Source of the DNA: Mesorhizobium sp. M9A.F.Ca.ET.002.03.1.2
GTDB taxonomy: Bacteria; Pseudomonadota; Alphaproteobacteria; Rhizobiales; Rhizobiaceae
Assembly: GCF_003952365.1 (NCBI RefSeq)
Contig: NZ_CP034443.1
Span: forward strand, 675,001-739,000
DNA: 64,000 bases
Reading direction: 5' to 3'
Below are positions 45,762 through 54,244 of the stretch, piece after piece. The notes beneath the pieces are model-generated. The model had not been told where the DNA came from, did not search any database, and was given only the letters and a program-made list of their open reading frames with translations. The first letter of the stretch is position 1, and each line of letters begins with the position of its first letter. The translations under genes were made by a program, and so were the position numbers.

Positions 45762-46559
45762 ATGTTCATCCCGCTTTACGACACCAACCGGTTGCGCCAC
45801 ATCAAGCAGCAATATGTGACGATCGGCCTGATCGCGTTCAACACGCTCATCTACTTCGCCACCGCGCTTGGCGGCGAGCAGTTCTCCAACGCCGCTGTGC
45901 TGGGCCTCGGCTTCATCCCGTCGGTCGTCCACGACAGCGTGGAACTGGCTCCGCAGTTCGTCGTGATCCCGGAGAGCCTGAGCTACATCACCTATTCCTT
46001 CCTGCATGCGGATATCTTCCACCTCGGCGGCAACATGCTGTTCCTCTGGGTGTTCGGCGACAATGTCGAGGACGCGCTCGGCCATATCCGCTTTTTCGTC
46101 TTCTACCTGCTTTGCGCCATCGCCGGTGCCTTCTTCCAGGGTCTGGTCGCGTGGGATTCGCAGGTTCCGCTGATCGGCGCCTCAGGTGCCATCGCCGGCG
46201 TGGTCGCCGCCTATCTGATCCTCTATCCCAGGGTGAAAGTATGGGTGCTGGCCTTTGCCCGCATTCCGCTGCGCATTCCGGCCTATATCCCGCTCATCCT
46301 GTGGATCCTCTTCCAGATCGTGATGTTCGCCGCAGGTGGCGAGGATCAGGTTTCCTGGGCCTGCCATGTCGGCGGCATCATCGCCGGAGCCGTGCTGGTG
46401 CTCATCTTGCGCAACCGCGGCGTACCTCTGCTTGCCGGCGCTGACGGGGAGCCCGCGGCGGCAGCCGGCCAGACGCCGGTTCCTGCCGGCCCGGTCGCCA
46501 GCGAACCGCCTGCCGCGCAGCCGGCGCCGCGCTGGGGCCGCGCCTCGGCTCCGGACTGA
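45762..46559 (+). CDS. Rhomboid-family intramembrane serine protease
   Basis: A 265-aa six-helix membrane protease from the ATG at 45762 (MFIPLYDTNRLRHIKQQYV). The catalytic Ser is in PLIGASGAIAGVVAAYLIL (GxSG) and the catalytic His in WACHVGGIIAGAVL; the HxxxN oxyanion region appears as HADIFHLGGNMLFLWVFGDN. The C-terminal 40 residues are alanine/proline-rich and cytosolic. The longer frame to 45675 overlaps the adenosyltransferase and is rejected. Confidence 0.93.
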   Translation: MFIPLYDTNRLRHIKQQYVTIGLIAFNTLIYFATALGGEQFSNAAVLGLGFIPSVVHDSVELAPQFVVIPESLSYITYSFLHADIFHLGGNMLFLWVFGDNVEDALGHIRFFVFYLLCAIAGAFFQGLVAWDSQVPLIGASGAIAGVVAAYLILYPRVKVWVLAFARIPLRIPAYIPLILWILFQIVMFAAGGEDQVSWACHVGGIIAGAVLVLILRNRGVPLLAGADGEPAAAAGQTPVPAGPVASEPPAAQPAPRWGRASAPD

Positions 46560-46738
46560 ACCGATTTGAGTAGCTAGTGGATATTGACGTGCGGGTTTGC
46601 CGCAACTACGGAAGCGTTTCCGCCACCGCCTAGGCGGTTGAAGAACAGAATTCCGTCCGGAATGTCGGCTTTCGACAACTCTGAAGAGGCGCACGCTGTT
46701 ATAGCGCGCCCAACTATCTCAGGAGAGGTGACAGGCAA

Positions 46739-47488
46739 ATGAAGATCCTTGTGCCCGTGAAGCGGGTTGTGGATGCGAACGTCAAGGTTCGTGTGAAGGC
46801 TGACGGTTCAGCGGTGGAGCTCGCCAACGTCAAGATGGCGATGAACCCGTTCGACGAGATCGCGGTCGAAGAAGCGATCCGGCTGAAGGAGGCCGGCAAA
46901 GCGGAAGAGATCATCGTTGTCTCGATCGGCCCGCAGCAGGCGCAGGAGACCTTGCGCACCGCGCTCGCCATGGGCGCCGACCGCGCCATCCTGGTCAAGA
47001 CCGACGAGCAGACCGAGCCGCTCGGCGTCGCCAAGGTGCTGAAGGGCGTCGTCGAGGCGGAACAGCCCGGCCTCGTCATTCTCGGCAAGCAGGCGATCGA
47101 CGACGATTCCAACCAGACCGGCCAGATGCTGGCCGCACTTCTGGGCTGGGCGCAGGGCACCTTCGCCTCCAAGGTGGTGCTCGACGGCGACAAGGCCAAG
47201 GTGACGCGCGAGGTCGACGGCGGCCTGCAGACGGTGGAGCTGAAGATGCCGGCGATTGTCACCGCGGATCTTCGCCTCAACCAGCCGCGCTATGCCTCGC
47301 TGCCCAACATCATGAAGGCCAAGAAGAAGCCTCTCGACGAGAAGAGCCCTGCCGACTACGGCGCCGACGTCAAGCCGCGGCTGAAGGTGATCAAGACCGA
47401 GGAGCCGGGTGGCCGCAAGGCAGGCGTCAAGGTCAAGAGCGTCGCCGAACTGATCGACAAGCTCAAGAACGAAGCCGGCGTGCTCTAA
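46739..47488 (+). CDS. etfB: Electron transfer flavoprotein beta subunit
   Basis: AMP-containing small subunit of ETF, 249 aa, which with EtfA passes electrons from acyl-CoA and other dehydrogenases to ETF-quinone oxidoreductase. [20 protein letters not shown] and [19 protein letters not shown] are hallmark; [20 protein letters not shown] is the AMP-site signature. A good AGGAGAGG ribosome site precedes it. etfA follows after 23 bases. Confidence 0.97.
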   Translation: MKILVPVKRVVDANVKVRVKADGSAVELANVKMAMNPFDEIAVEEAIRLKEAGKAEEIIVVSIGPQQAQETLRTALAMGADRAILVKTDEQTEPLGVAKVLKGVVEAEQPGLVILGKQAIDDDSNQTGQMLAALLGWAQGTFASKVVLDGDKAKVTREVDGGLQTVELKMPAIVTADLRLNQPRYASLPNIMKAKKKPLDEKSPADYGADVKPRLKVIKTEEPGGRKAGVKVKSVAELIDKLKNEAGVL

Positions 47489-47511
47489 GCGATCGGGAAA
47501 GGAACAAGAAA

Positions 47512-48441
47512 ATGACTATTCTCCTCATCGCGGAACACGACAACGCCACCCTTTCCGAGCAGACCGCCAAGGCGCTTTCGGCAGCGCTGCAGATCGGTTC
47601 GGACGTGCATGTGCTGGTTGCCGGCAAGGGCGCCAAGGGCGCGGCCGATGCCGCCGCCAAGCTCAAGGGCGTGGGCAAGGTGCTGCTCGCCGAAGCCGAC
47701 GAACTGACCGAGCGGCTCGCCGAACCGCTGGCCGCACTCGTCGTCGGCATAGCCGGCGCCTATGACACGATCATCGCGCCGGCGACCTCGTCGGGCAAGA
47801 ATGTCGCGCCGCGCGTGGCAGCCCTGCTCGACACCGCGCAAGTGTCCGAGATCATCGAGGTTGTCTCGCCAGACACCTTCAAACGGCCGATCTATGCCGG
47901 CAACGCCATCCAGACGGTGCAGTCGAGCGACGCCAAGAAAGTTATCACGGTGCGCACCGCCTCCTTCCAGGCGGCACCCGAAGGCGGTTCCGCTCCGGTC
48001 GAAACCGTCAATGCGGCGGCCAATCCCGGCCTGTCGAGCTTCGTCGAGAACAAGCTTTCCGAGACCGACCGTCCGGAGCTGACTTCGGCCAAGATCATCA
48101 TCTCGGGAGGCCGCGCGCTGGGCTCTTCGGAGAAATTCCAGGAAGTCATCCTGCCGATCGCCGACAAGCTCGGCGCCGCCGTCGGCGCCTCTCGCGCCGC
48201 CGTCGATGCCGGCTATGCGCCGAACGACTGGCAGGTCGGCCAGACCGGCAAGGTGGTGGCGCCCGATCTCTACATCGCCGTCGGCATCTCAGGCGCCATC
48301 CAGCACCTCGCCGGCATGAAGGATTCGAAGGTCATCGTCGCCATCAACAAGGACGAGGAAGCGCCGATCTTCCAGGTCGCCGATTACGGCCTCGTCGGCG
48401 ACCTCTTCGTCATCCTGCCGGAACTGCAAAAGGCGCTTTGA
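47512..48441 (+). CDS. etfA: Electron transfer flavoprotein alpha subunit
   Basis: FAD-binding large subunit of ETF, 309 aa. N-terminal [20 protein letters not shown] and the C-terminal FAD domain with [40 protein letters not shown] and [20 protein letters not shown] are complete. Operon with etfB upstream; a terminator hairpin follows before the hydroxybutyryl-CoA dehydrogenase gene. Confidence 0.97.
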   Translation: MTILLIAEHDNATLSEQTAKALSAALQIGSDVHVLVAGKGAKGAADAAAKLKGVGKVLLAEADELTERLAEPLAALVVGIAGAYDTIIAPATSSGKNVAPRVAALLDTAQVSEIIEVVSPDTFKRPIYAGNAIQTVQSSDAKKVITVRTASFQAAPEGGSAPVETVNAAANPGLSSFVENKLSETDRPELTSAKIIISGGRALGSSEKFQEVILPIADKLGAAVGASRAAVDAGYAPNDWQVGQTGKVVAPDLYIAVGISGAIQHLAGMKDSKVIVAINKDEEAPIFQVADYGLVGDLFVILPELQKAL

Positions 48442-48473
48442 CGCTTTCTGCTGAAGCGTATTAAATTGTGAGA

Positions 48474-48504
48474 GGCGGGGTAGACGAAGTCGCCCCGCCC
48501 TTTT
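48474..48504 (+). terminator. Terminator after etfA
   Basis: GGCGGGG (48474-48480) and CCCCGCC (48493-48499) form a 7-bp stem with a 12-base loop, then CTTTTAG. It lies 33 bases after the etfA stop and would reduce read-through into the next gene, whose start is at 48559. Confidence 0.7.
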
Positions 48505-48558
48505 AGTTTGCACCGCACAAAAAGCAGGCTGCAAAGGCCTTTTGACGGGATCGGTGTA

Positions 48559-49437
48559 ATGAGCAAGATCGAGACGATCGGCATCATCGGGGCGGGCCAG
48601 ATGGGCGGCGGTATCGCCCATGTTTCCGCGCTTTCAGGTTACAAGGTGCTGGTCTACGACATCTCGCCCGACCGCATCGAAAAGGGCATCGCCACGATCA
48701 GCGGCAACATGGCCCGCCAGGTCGGCTCCGGCAAACTCGAGGAAAAGCTGCGCAACCAGGCGATGGCGCGCATTTCGGCGGCGCCCACCATGGCCGACCT
48801 TGCGGGTGCCGATCTGGTGATCGAAGCAGCGACCGAGGACGAGACGGTCAAGCGCAAGATCTACGCCCAGCTGTGCCCGCAGCTCAATCCCGAAGCCATC
48901 CTGGCGACGAACACCTCGTCGATCTCGATCACGCGTCTCGCCGCGCAGACCGACAGGCCGGAGCGTTTCATCGGCATCCACTTTATGAATCCGGTTCCTG
49001 TGATGAAGCTGGTCGAACTGGTGCGCGGCATCGCCACCGAGGACCAGACCTTCGAAGCGGCAAAGGCCTATGTGAACCATCTCGACAAGACGATCACGGT
49101 CTCGGAGGATTTTCCGGCCTTCATCGTCAACCGCATCCTGCTGCCGATGATCAACGAGGCGATCTACACGCTGTATGAAGGTGTCGGCTCGGTCGACGCG
49201 ATCGACACCGCCATGAGGCTCGGCGCCAACCATCCGATGGGACCGCTGCAGCTTGCCGATTTCATCGGGCTGGACACCTGCCTGTCGATCATGCAGGTGC
49301 TGCATGACGGCTTGTCGGATTCGAAATACCGCCCCTGCCCGCTGCTGGTGAAATATGTCGAGGCCGGCTGGCTCGGCCGCAAGACCGGGCGCGGCTTCTA
49401 CGATTATCGCGGCGAGCATCCCGTTCCGACGCGCTGA
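48559..49437 (+). CDS. 3-hydroxybutyryl-CoA dehydrogenase
   Basis: NAD(P)-dependent oxidation of 3-hydroxyacyl-CoA, 292 aa from the ATG at 48559. Rossmann motif [20 protein letters not shown], catalytic stretch [16 protein letters not shown] with the serine, [17 protein letters not shown] with the catalytic His, and [20 protein letters not shown]. Monofunctional type (no crotonase domain), similar to HbdA/PaaH. Its electrons could reach the quinone pool through other routes; co-location with etfBA fits beta-oxidation or polyhydroxybutyrate-related metabolism. Confidence 0.96.
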   Translation: MSKIETIGIIGAGQMGGGIAHVSALSGYKVLVYDISPDRIEKGIATISGNMARQVGSGKLEEKLRNQAMARISAAPTMADLAGADLVIEAATEDETVKRKIYAQLCPQLNPEAILATNTSSISITRLAAQTDRPERFIGIHFMNPVPVMKLVELVRGIATEDQTFEAAKAYVNHLDKTITVSEDFPAFIVNRILLPMINEAIYTLYEGVGSVDAIDTAMRLGANHPMGPLQLADFIGLDTCLSIMQVLHDGLSDSKYRPCPLLVKYVEAGWLGRKTGRGFYDYRGEHPVPTR

Positions 49438-49820
49438 CCGGCGATACGAGCCAACCGACATCGCGCGCGGTCGCGCTGAGTGAACACCATGCGGCTGTTC
49501 TGTCGACAGCTTCGTGGCCGCGGATCGTAGACCGCATCGGGGCCGGAAGCGGACTGTCGGCTTCGGAGGTCGCAAAGCGAATAGCGGTCATCCAGCCATT
49601 TAGACCAACGTTGAGTTCGACCAAGCAGACGCGCACTCCCCGACAGAGATGCGGCTGGTTGTTGCTCAGCGATCATGTTTGCCGTTCGATCAACAAAATT
49701 GGTTCGGCCTTGGAATTCGGACTCACAGACTGACGGCGTTTGCGGTCGCACCGGGCTGTGGGCGACGGACATCCTCAAGCCGGCAGAACACGCGCTCGAT
49801 TGCGTTCTGATCGATCTCGC
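49438..49820. other. Gene-free stretch between hbd and TetR genes
   Basis: About 380 bases without a convincing gene. Short frames on both strands show no family motifs or ribosome sites, and the composition is mixed. It may contain decayed sequence, but I could not assign any of it. Confidence 0.4.
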
Positions 49821-50453
49821 TCACGTCTCGTCCTCAGCAACGCGAAACAGAAGCCGAATATACCGCTCCAAATGAGCAAGACTTTCGCGCGCCAGCTCCG
49901 CGTCATTCCCTGCTTTAGCAAGGACGAATCCTCCTTGGATAACAGTCTGCGTGTATCGAGCCAGACTTTCGGCAGTCCAATCATCCGTAACACCGCGCTC
50001 ACGGCGGGCCAGTTCAATGTCGGCCTCTAGCGTCGATGCATGATCGAACATGCTGGCTCCGCACGCATCGCGGATGCTGGGGAAGGTCATGTAGGTCTCT
50101 TGAGCCATCGTTCCGACCAGACAGCTGGACTCCGCCAGATCCTCCGTGATGATCGCTTTGCGAAATGCGACATAGGCAAGCACCCGCTCCAACGCATCGG
50201 GAGGGTGATGATAGGGAGCCGCGGCGAAAAAGTCCGAGGTGGTCCTGGCCCAAAATTCCGCAGCTGCAACTCCCAGGGCTTCCTTGCTACCGAAGCTGTG
50301 GAAGAACGCCCCCTTGGTTACCTCAGCCGCCCTGCAAAGATCATCAATGCTGGCCGAGGCGAAGCCTTTGGCGCGGATGGTGTCCCTTGCAGCTTCCAGG
50401 AGCCGGGTTCGGGCATCACCGCGCTCGGGAGCATGTTTGGTTGGCCTAGACAT
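49821..50453 (-). CDS. TetR/AcrR-family transcriptional regulator
   Basis: A 210-aa repressor with HTH segment TRLLEAARDTIRAKGFASAS, IDDLCRAAEVTKGAFFHSFG and SKEALGVAAAEFW, residues about 15-65, and a helical effector domain containing CLVGTMAQETYMTFPSIRDA, the TetR_C group seen with small-molecule hydrolases. The ATG at 50453 is preferred to the one at 50465, which lies in the operator palindrome. Divergent from the alpha/beta hydrolase gene, its probable target. Confidence 0.92.
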   Translation of the reverse strand: MSRPTKHAPERGDARTRLLEAARDTIRAKGFASASIDDLCRAAEVTKGAFFHSFGSKEALGVAAAEFWARTTSDFFAAAPYHHPPDALERVLAYVAFRKAIITEDLAESSCLVGTMAQETYMTFPSIRDACGASMFDHASTLEADIELARRERGVTDDWTAESLARYTQTVIQGGFVLAKAGNDAELARESLAHLERYIRLLFRVAEDET

Positions 50454-50462
50454 GCGAATATT

Positions 50463-50482
50463 CATACCTTACGGTTGGTATG
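50463..50482. promoter_or_regulatory. TetR-type operator palindrome
   Basis: CATACCttacggttGGTATG has perfect 6-base arms around 8 bases and lies between the divergent TetR and hydrolase genes, 10 bases from the TetR start and 47 from the hydrolase start. It resembles typical ATACC/GGTAT TetR operators. Confidence 0.65.
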
Positions 50483-50528
50483 TGTCAACAGTAGAGCGCG
50501 CGTAGCTCTCGAAAACACGGAACCCGAT

Positions 50529-51356
50529 ATGAATTTATATGACGACGACCTTACCCAGTTTGCCGAGCATGGAGCCGCCCTTCTCCCCGCCCCCGATCGC
50601 GAGGATCGCGTGGAGCATGACGGAGCCCTGATCTGGTATGCATCATTTGGCAGCGGTCCTCCCGTCATCCTGTTGCACGGCGGACTCGGCCACAGCGGCA
50701 ATTGGGGATATCAGGTGCCGGCCTTGGTAGCGGCGGGCCACCGCGTCGTGACGATCGACAGTCGCGGGCACGGCCGCAGCACCCGCGATGACAGGCCATA
50801 TTCCTATGAACTCATGGCTTCTGACGTCGTGGCTGTGATGGACCACCTTTCCCTCGACAAGGCTGCCTTCGTCGGCTGGAGTGACGGTGCCTGCGTCGCT
50901 CTGGTACTTGCCTCCAAGGCACCAGCACGCGTGGCAGGCGTCTTCTTTTTTGCCTGCAACATGGATCCTGGTGGCACAATGCAGATCGAACCGAGTCCGC
51001 TTCTCGATCGCTGCTTCAGTCGCCACAGGAAAGACTACGCCATGCTCTCCGCCACGCCAGCCGACTTCGACCAGTTCGTCAGCGCGGTGGGGCTGATGAT
51101 GCGAACCCAGCCGAACTATACCAAAGAGGACCTTGGCGCCATCGAGGTGCCTGTCACCGTCGCACTCGGCGAGCATGACGAATTCATCAAGCGAGAGCAT
51201 GCCAACTACCTGGCCGACGCTATTCCGGGGGCCGCATTAATCATTTTGCCCGGCGTTAGTCACTTTGCGCCGCTACAGCGTCCGGACGAATTCAACGCGA
51301 CGGTCCTTGCCTTCATAGCCAAGGTATCGATCTCGGTTCGGACCGATGACCAGTAG
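50529..51356 (+). CDS. Alpha/beta-fold hydrolase
   Basis: A 275-aa esterase/lipase-like hydrolase from the ATG at 50529 (MNLYDDDLTQFAEHGAALLP). Oxyanion motif PPVILLHGGLGHSGNW, nucleophile elbow FVGWSDGACVALVLASK (GxSxG as GWSDG), acid residue in VALGEHDEFI and catalytic His in PGVSHFAPLQRP. Probably cytosolic. Substrate unknown; control by the divergent TetR protein is likely. Confidence 0.9.
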   Translation: MNLYDDDLTQFAEHGAALLPAPDREDRVEHDGALIWYASFGSGPPVILLHGGLGHSGNWGYQVPALVAAGHRVVTIDSRGHGRSTRDDRPYSYELMASDVVAVMDHLSLDKAAFVGWSDGACVALVLASKAPARVAGVFFFACNMDPGGTMQIEPSPLLDRCFSRHRKDYAMLSATPADFDQFVSAVGLMMRTQPNYTKEDLGAIEVPVTVALGEHDEFIKREHANYLADAIPGAALIILPGVSHFAPLQRPDEFNATVLAFIAKVSISVRTDDQ

Positions 51357-51419
51357 CTGGCGGTCGCGGCGACGCAGCCGGCTGCGAGGAGTCAATGATG
51401 ACGACGTACGGAGAACCAG

Positions 51420-51611
51420 ATGAGCGAGACGAACCGTAAGCGCCGATTGCTGGGGAGCTGCTTATGCCAAACAGTCTGCTATCAGGTCACCGACGCGTTC
51501 ATCTTCGCAGCGTGTGGGTGTCGCCTTCGGGTCAAGGGCGTGAATTCGGCACGGCCGAACGAACTTCCGCAATGGGTCGAACCAGGTCGTTCAGAAATGA
51601 ATGAGTTTTGA
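51420..51611 (+). pseudogene. Remnant of a GFA-family (formaldehyde-activating enzyme-like) gene
   Basis: The first 35 codons, LLGSCLCQTVCYQVTDAFIF and AACGCRL, match the N-terminal zinc-binding pattern of GFA-family proteins (GSCLCGxVxYxV...CHC), after which the similarity ends abruptly at about 51530 and the frame continues into unrelated sequence to a stop at 51611. The rest of the domain, about 90 residues with two more zinc ligands, is absent. Best read as a truncated gene. It follows the hydrolase gene by 63 bases. Confidence 0.55.
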
Positions 51612-51647
51612 CGTTGGAGCATCACGGTCTCCGATCGCGGGCCGCCG

Positions 51648-52286
51648 CTACCAGCGCACGAAAAGCCGCCCGCCGAGCGCGCCGAGCACGGTAAGGATGG
51701 CAATCGCGATCGTATACCAGGTGGCGACGAAAAGCGGCGAGTCGTCGAAGCAGTGCGCGGCATAGAAAGTTGCCGCCAGCCCGCCGGCGAGCAGGCCCGC
51801 CAGCGTTCCGGCAAGGACCGGCCGCGTTGGCGCGCCATAGCGCAGCACCGCTAGGAAGATCGCCAGCGGACCGATGCCGATCAGCGGAATGAAGGTCAGG
51901 CAGATAACCAGATTGCTGCCGATCAGACGCGTGCCCCACTCCGTCGACGGCACGGCGAAGAGTTCCAGCACCACGGCCCCAGCCACCATCAGCGGTGCGG
52001 CAATCATCCAGGCCGCCGCCCTGCTCGTCGATGCACCCGGTATCGACAAGGCGCGGACTAAGGCGAAGGCGCTGGCGGCTAGGGCAATCGTGAAGACGAA
52101 TTTGGCGAGGAAACGCATCGTATGCATGGCGGTCGCGATGTCGGCGCGTGGGCCGATCGCCAGCCAGAAGACCGCCGCCGCGATGACGGTAGCCGCCCCG
52201 GCGGCCACCCACCAGGCCAAACCCAGCGGCATCGCCATGCTGCGGGCATCGGCGTCAAGCGCCTTGATGAGATCGTCGGTCCTCAT
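51648..52286 (-). CDS. NrsF-type anti-sigma factor (DUF1109)
   Basis: A 212-aa inner-membrane protein with six helices (GLAWWVAAGAATVIAAAVFW, then FLAKFVFTIALAASAFALVR, and four more), of the DUF1109/NrsF family. NrsF in Caulobacter holds the ECF sigma factor SigF inactive at the membrane until heavy-metal or oxidant stress. A short cytosolic N-terminus MRTDDLIKALDADARSM is the likely sigma contact. It lies 1 base after the sigma gene stop, translationally linked. Confidence 0.88.
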   Translation of the reverse strand: MRTDDLIKALDADARSMAMPLGLAWWVAAGAATVIAAAVFWLAIGPRADIATAMHTMRFLAKFVFTIALAASAFALVRALSIPGASTSRAAAWMIAAPLMVAGAVVLELFAVPSTEWGTRLIGSNLVICLTFIPLIGIGPLAIFLAVLRYGAPTRPVLAGTLAGLLAGGLAATFYAAHCFDDSPLFVATWYTIAIAILTVLGALGGRLFVRW

Positions 52287-52287
52287 G

Positions 52288-52839
52288 TCATTCCTGCCCG
52301 AATCGTTTGGCCCCGAACCGCTTGGCAATGGCGGCAAGCCCGCGATGAAGCGACACGCGCACCGCCGTCTCGCTGATGCCGAATTTCGCTGCCGTTTCGC
52401 CGATGGAGCGGCCTTCGACCGATATGGCCGATACCACGGAACGCTGCGCCGGCGGCAGGCCATCCAGGGCCCGGTTGATGTCGCGCTCGCTGACCGTCTC
52501 CGCTTCCGGTTCGGCGAGGGTCTCGGCGATGCCGTCGATCTCGATCTCGATGCGCCGCCCGCGCCGCCGGAAGGCATCGATCAGCTTGAAGCGCGCGATG
52601 GCGTAGATCCAGGGCAACACAGCCAAGTCCTGGCGCCAGGTATGCCGCTTCACATGAATGGCCAGCAAGGTTTCCTGCACGACATCCTCGGGGTCGACCC
52701 CGCCCTGCACGATCTTGCGCCGGGCGAAGCCGCGAACGAGAGCAGCCGTCTGGTGCAGAAAGTCGGCGTAAGCCCTTTCATCTCCCGCGATTGCGGCCCG
52801 CATCAGCCGGGAAAGCTCGGCCTCGTCCTTGCCGGTCAC
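52288..52839 (-). CDS. ECF sigma factor (SigF-like)
   Basis: A 183-aa group IV sigma factor. Region 2 is in YADFLHQTAALVRGFARRKI, DPEDVVQETLLAIHVKRHTW and LPWIYAIARFKLIDAFRRRG; region 4 in LPPAQRSVVSAISVEGRSIG and TAAKFGISETAVRVSLHRGL. Paired with an NrsF-type anti-sigma it belongs to the SigF/ECF16-like group. The start is a GTG at 52839. A SigF-type promoter lies just upstream, implying autoregulation. The usual target genes (msrA, DUF692/DUF2282 cluster) are not in the window. Confidence 0.9.
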   Translation of the reverse strand: MTGKDEAELSRLMRAAIAGDERAYADFLHQTAALVRGFARRKIVQGGVDPEDVVQETLLAIHVKRHTWRQDLAVLPWIYAIARFKLIDAFRRRGRRIEIEIDGIAETLAEPEAETVSERDINRALDGLPPAQRSVVSAISVEGRSIGETAAKFGISETAVRVSLHRGLAAIAKRFGAKRFGQE

Positions 52840-52858
52840 AAGAGTTCACTCCCCGATA

Positions 52859-52883
52859 TTCGCACTCGGCGCTGGTTTGTTAC
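52859..52883 (-). promoter_or_regulatory. Probable autoregulatory ECF promoter of the sigma gene
   Basis: On the minus strand GTAAC (52883-52879) and CGAA (52862-52859) are 16 bases apart, matching the GTAACC / CGAA promoter reported for Caulobacter SigF except the sixth base is A. It ends 20 bases before the start codon of the sigma gene. Confidence 0.6.
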
Positions 52884-52971
52884 GTGGCCGACGAAATAAT
52901 GTCCAAGCCAAACTACGGGAAATACGAAAGTTTGCACCCCTGGGCGACCGATTGAAGCAGCTCACGAATGT

Positions 52972-52986
52972 TGACTATGACGATCA
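52972..52986 (+). promoter_or_regulatory. IRO box (RirA-type) upstream of fbpA
   Basis: TGA-N9-TCA (TGACTATGACGATCA) matches the iron-responsive operator consensus of rhizobial RirA. It overlaps a possible -35 TTGACT (52971-52976) and lies about 60 bases before the chosen fbpA start, so repression under iron sufficiency is expected. Confidence 0.6.
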
Positions 52987-53046
52987 TGTATTGATAGGTG
53001 CAGCCGTGCTAAACCAAGACCATCGAGATCGAGAGGGATGATGTCC

Positions 53047-54054
53047 ATGAAATATGCTCTTTCCGCCCTTGCCGGTGCCACAGCGCTTGCAATCAGCCTG
53101 ACCGCCGGTCCGGCAATGGCCCAGGACGGCGGCATCGTCGTCTACAACGCCCAGCATGAGAGCCTGACCAATGCCTGGGTTGAAGGTTTCACCAAGGAAA
53201 CCGGCATCAAGGTCACCGTTCGCCATGGCGGCGACAGCGATTTCTCCAACCAGATCGTCGCCGAAGGCGCCGCCTCGCCGGCCGACGTGTTCCTGACGGA
53301 GAACTCGCCCGCCATGGCGCTGGTCGAGTCATCCGGCCTGTTCGCGCCGGTCGACGCCGACACGCAGGCGCAGGTTCCGCAGGATTACCAGCCGGCCAGC
53401 GGCAAATGGGTGGGCGTCGCCGCGCGCAGCACCGTCTTTGTTTACGACAAGACCAAGCTGACCGCCGAGCAATTGCCCAAGTCGCTGCTCGATCTCGCCG
53501 ATCCGAGTTGGAAGGGACGCTGGGCCGCTTCGCCCTCCGGCGCCGATTTCCAGGCGATCGTCAGCGCGCTTTTGCAGCTCAAGGGTAAGGCCGCAACGAC
53601 CGACTGGCTGAAGGCGATGAAGGAGAACTTCACCGCCTACAAGGGCAACAGCACGGTGATGAAGGCAGTCAATGCCGGCGAAGTCGAAGGCGGCGTGATC
53701 TATCACTATTACTACTACGGCGACCAGGCCAAGACCGGTGAGAACAGCAAGAATATCGGACTCCACTATTTCAGGAACCAGGACCCGGGCGCGTTCGTCT
53801 CGGTTTCCGGCGGCGGTGTGCTGGCCTCGAGCAAGCACCCGAAGGAAGCCCAGGCGTTCCTGAAATGGGTGACCGGCAAAGGCGGTCAGGACGTGCTGAA
53901 GACCGGTGATTCCTTTGAATACGCAGTCGGCAAGGGCGCGGAGTCCAATCCGGCGCTCGTGCCGCTGGCTGATCTGCAGGCGCCGAAAGTCGACGCGACG
54001 ACGCTGAACTCCAAGAAGGTGACCGATCTGATGACGGCAGCCGGCTTGCTTTAG
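53047..54054 (+). CDS. fbpA: Ferric iron ABC transporter substrate-binding protein
   Basis: Periplasmic Fe(III)-binding protein, 335 aa, FbpA/SfuA class. Signal peptide MKYALSALAGATALAISLTA with cleavage after AMA; mature start QDGGIVVYNAQHESLTNAWV. Iron-contact tyrosines are visible in VIYHYYYYGDQ. Of three in-frame ATGs (53038, 53041, 53047) the last is best spaced from GAGAGGGA. An IRO box lies upstream. A hairpin terminator follows before fbpB. Confidence 0.93.
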   Translation: MKYALSALAGATALAISLTAGPAMAQDGGIVVYNAQHESLTNAWVEGFTKETGIKVTVRHGGDSDFSNQIVAEGAASPADVFLTENSPAMALVESSGLFAPVDADTQAQVPQDYQPASGKWVGVAARSTVFVYDKTKLTAEQLPKSLLDLADPSWKGRWAASPSGADFQAIVSALLQLKGKAATTDWLKAMKENFTAYKGNSTVMKAVNAGEVEGGVIYHYYYYGDQAKTGENSKNIGLHYFRNQDPGAFVSVSGGGVLASSKHPKEAQAFLKWVTGKGGQDVLKTGDSFEYAVGKGAESNPALVPLADLQAPKVDATTLNSKKVTDLMTAAGLL

Positions 54055-54084
54055 TCCGCGTTCGTCCTAAAAGGGCAACCGACT

Positions 54085-54128
54085 GCGCTCCTGCGGGAAT
54101 TCGCTTTCCGCGGGAGCGCTCTGTTTTT
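54085..54128 (+). terminator. Attenuating terminator between fbpA and fbpB
   Basis: GCGCTCCTGCGG (54085-54096) and CCGCGGGAGCGC (54108-54119) pair over 12 bases with one G-T pair; TCTGTTTTT follows. It lies 31 bases after fbpA and 117 before fbpB, a layout that gives much more binding protein than permease. Confidence 0.75.
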
Positions 54129-54244
54129 CGAGGTGGCATTCGTCCCCATGACGATCAGCATGACGACAAGCTGCGTTTTTGGCCGCGTTTGCGGCCCTTC
54201 GATCGTCTCCGCCACCGGGCCGCAGCGGCGGGGCGTCTGAGCTG

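Noticed and set aside
49404..49778. A 124-codon minus-strand frame between hbd and the TetR gene
   Set aside because: Overlaps the end of hbd, has no ribosome site and no recognisable motif; possibly decayed sequence but not supportable as a gene.
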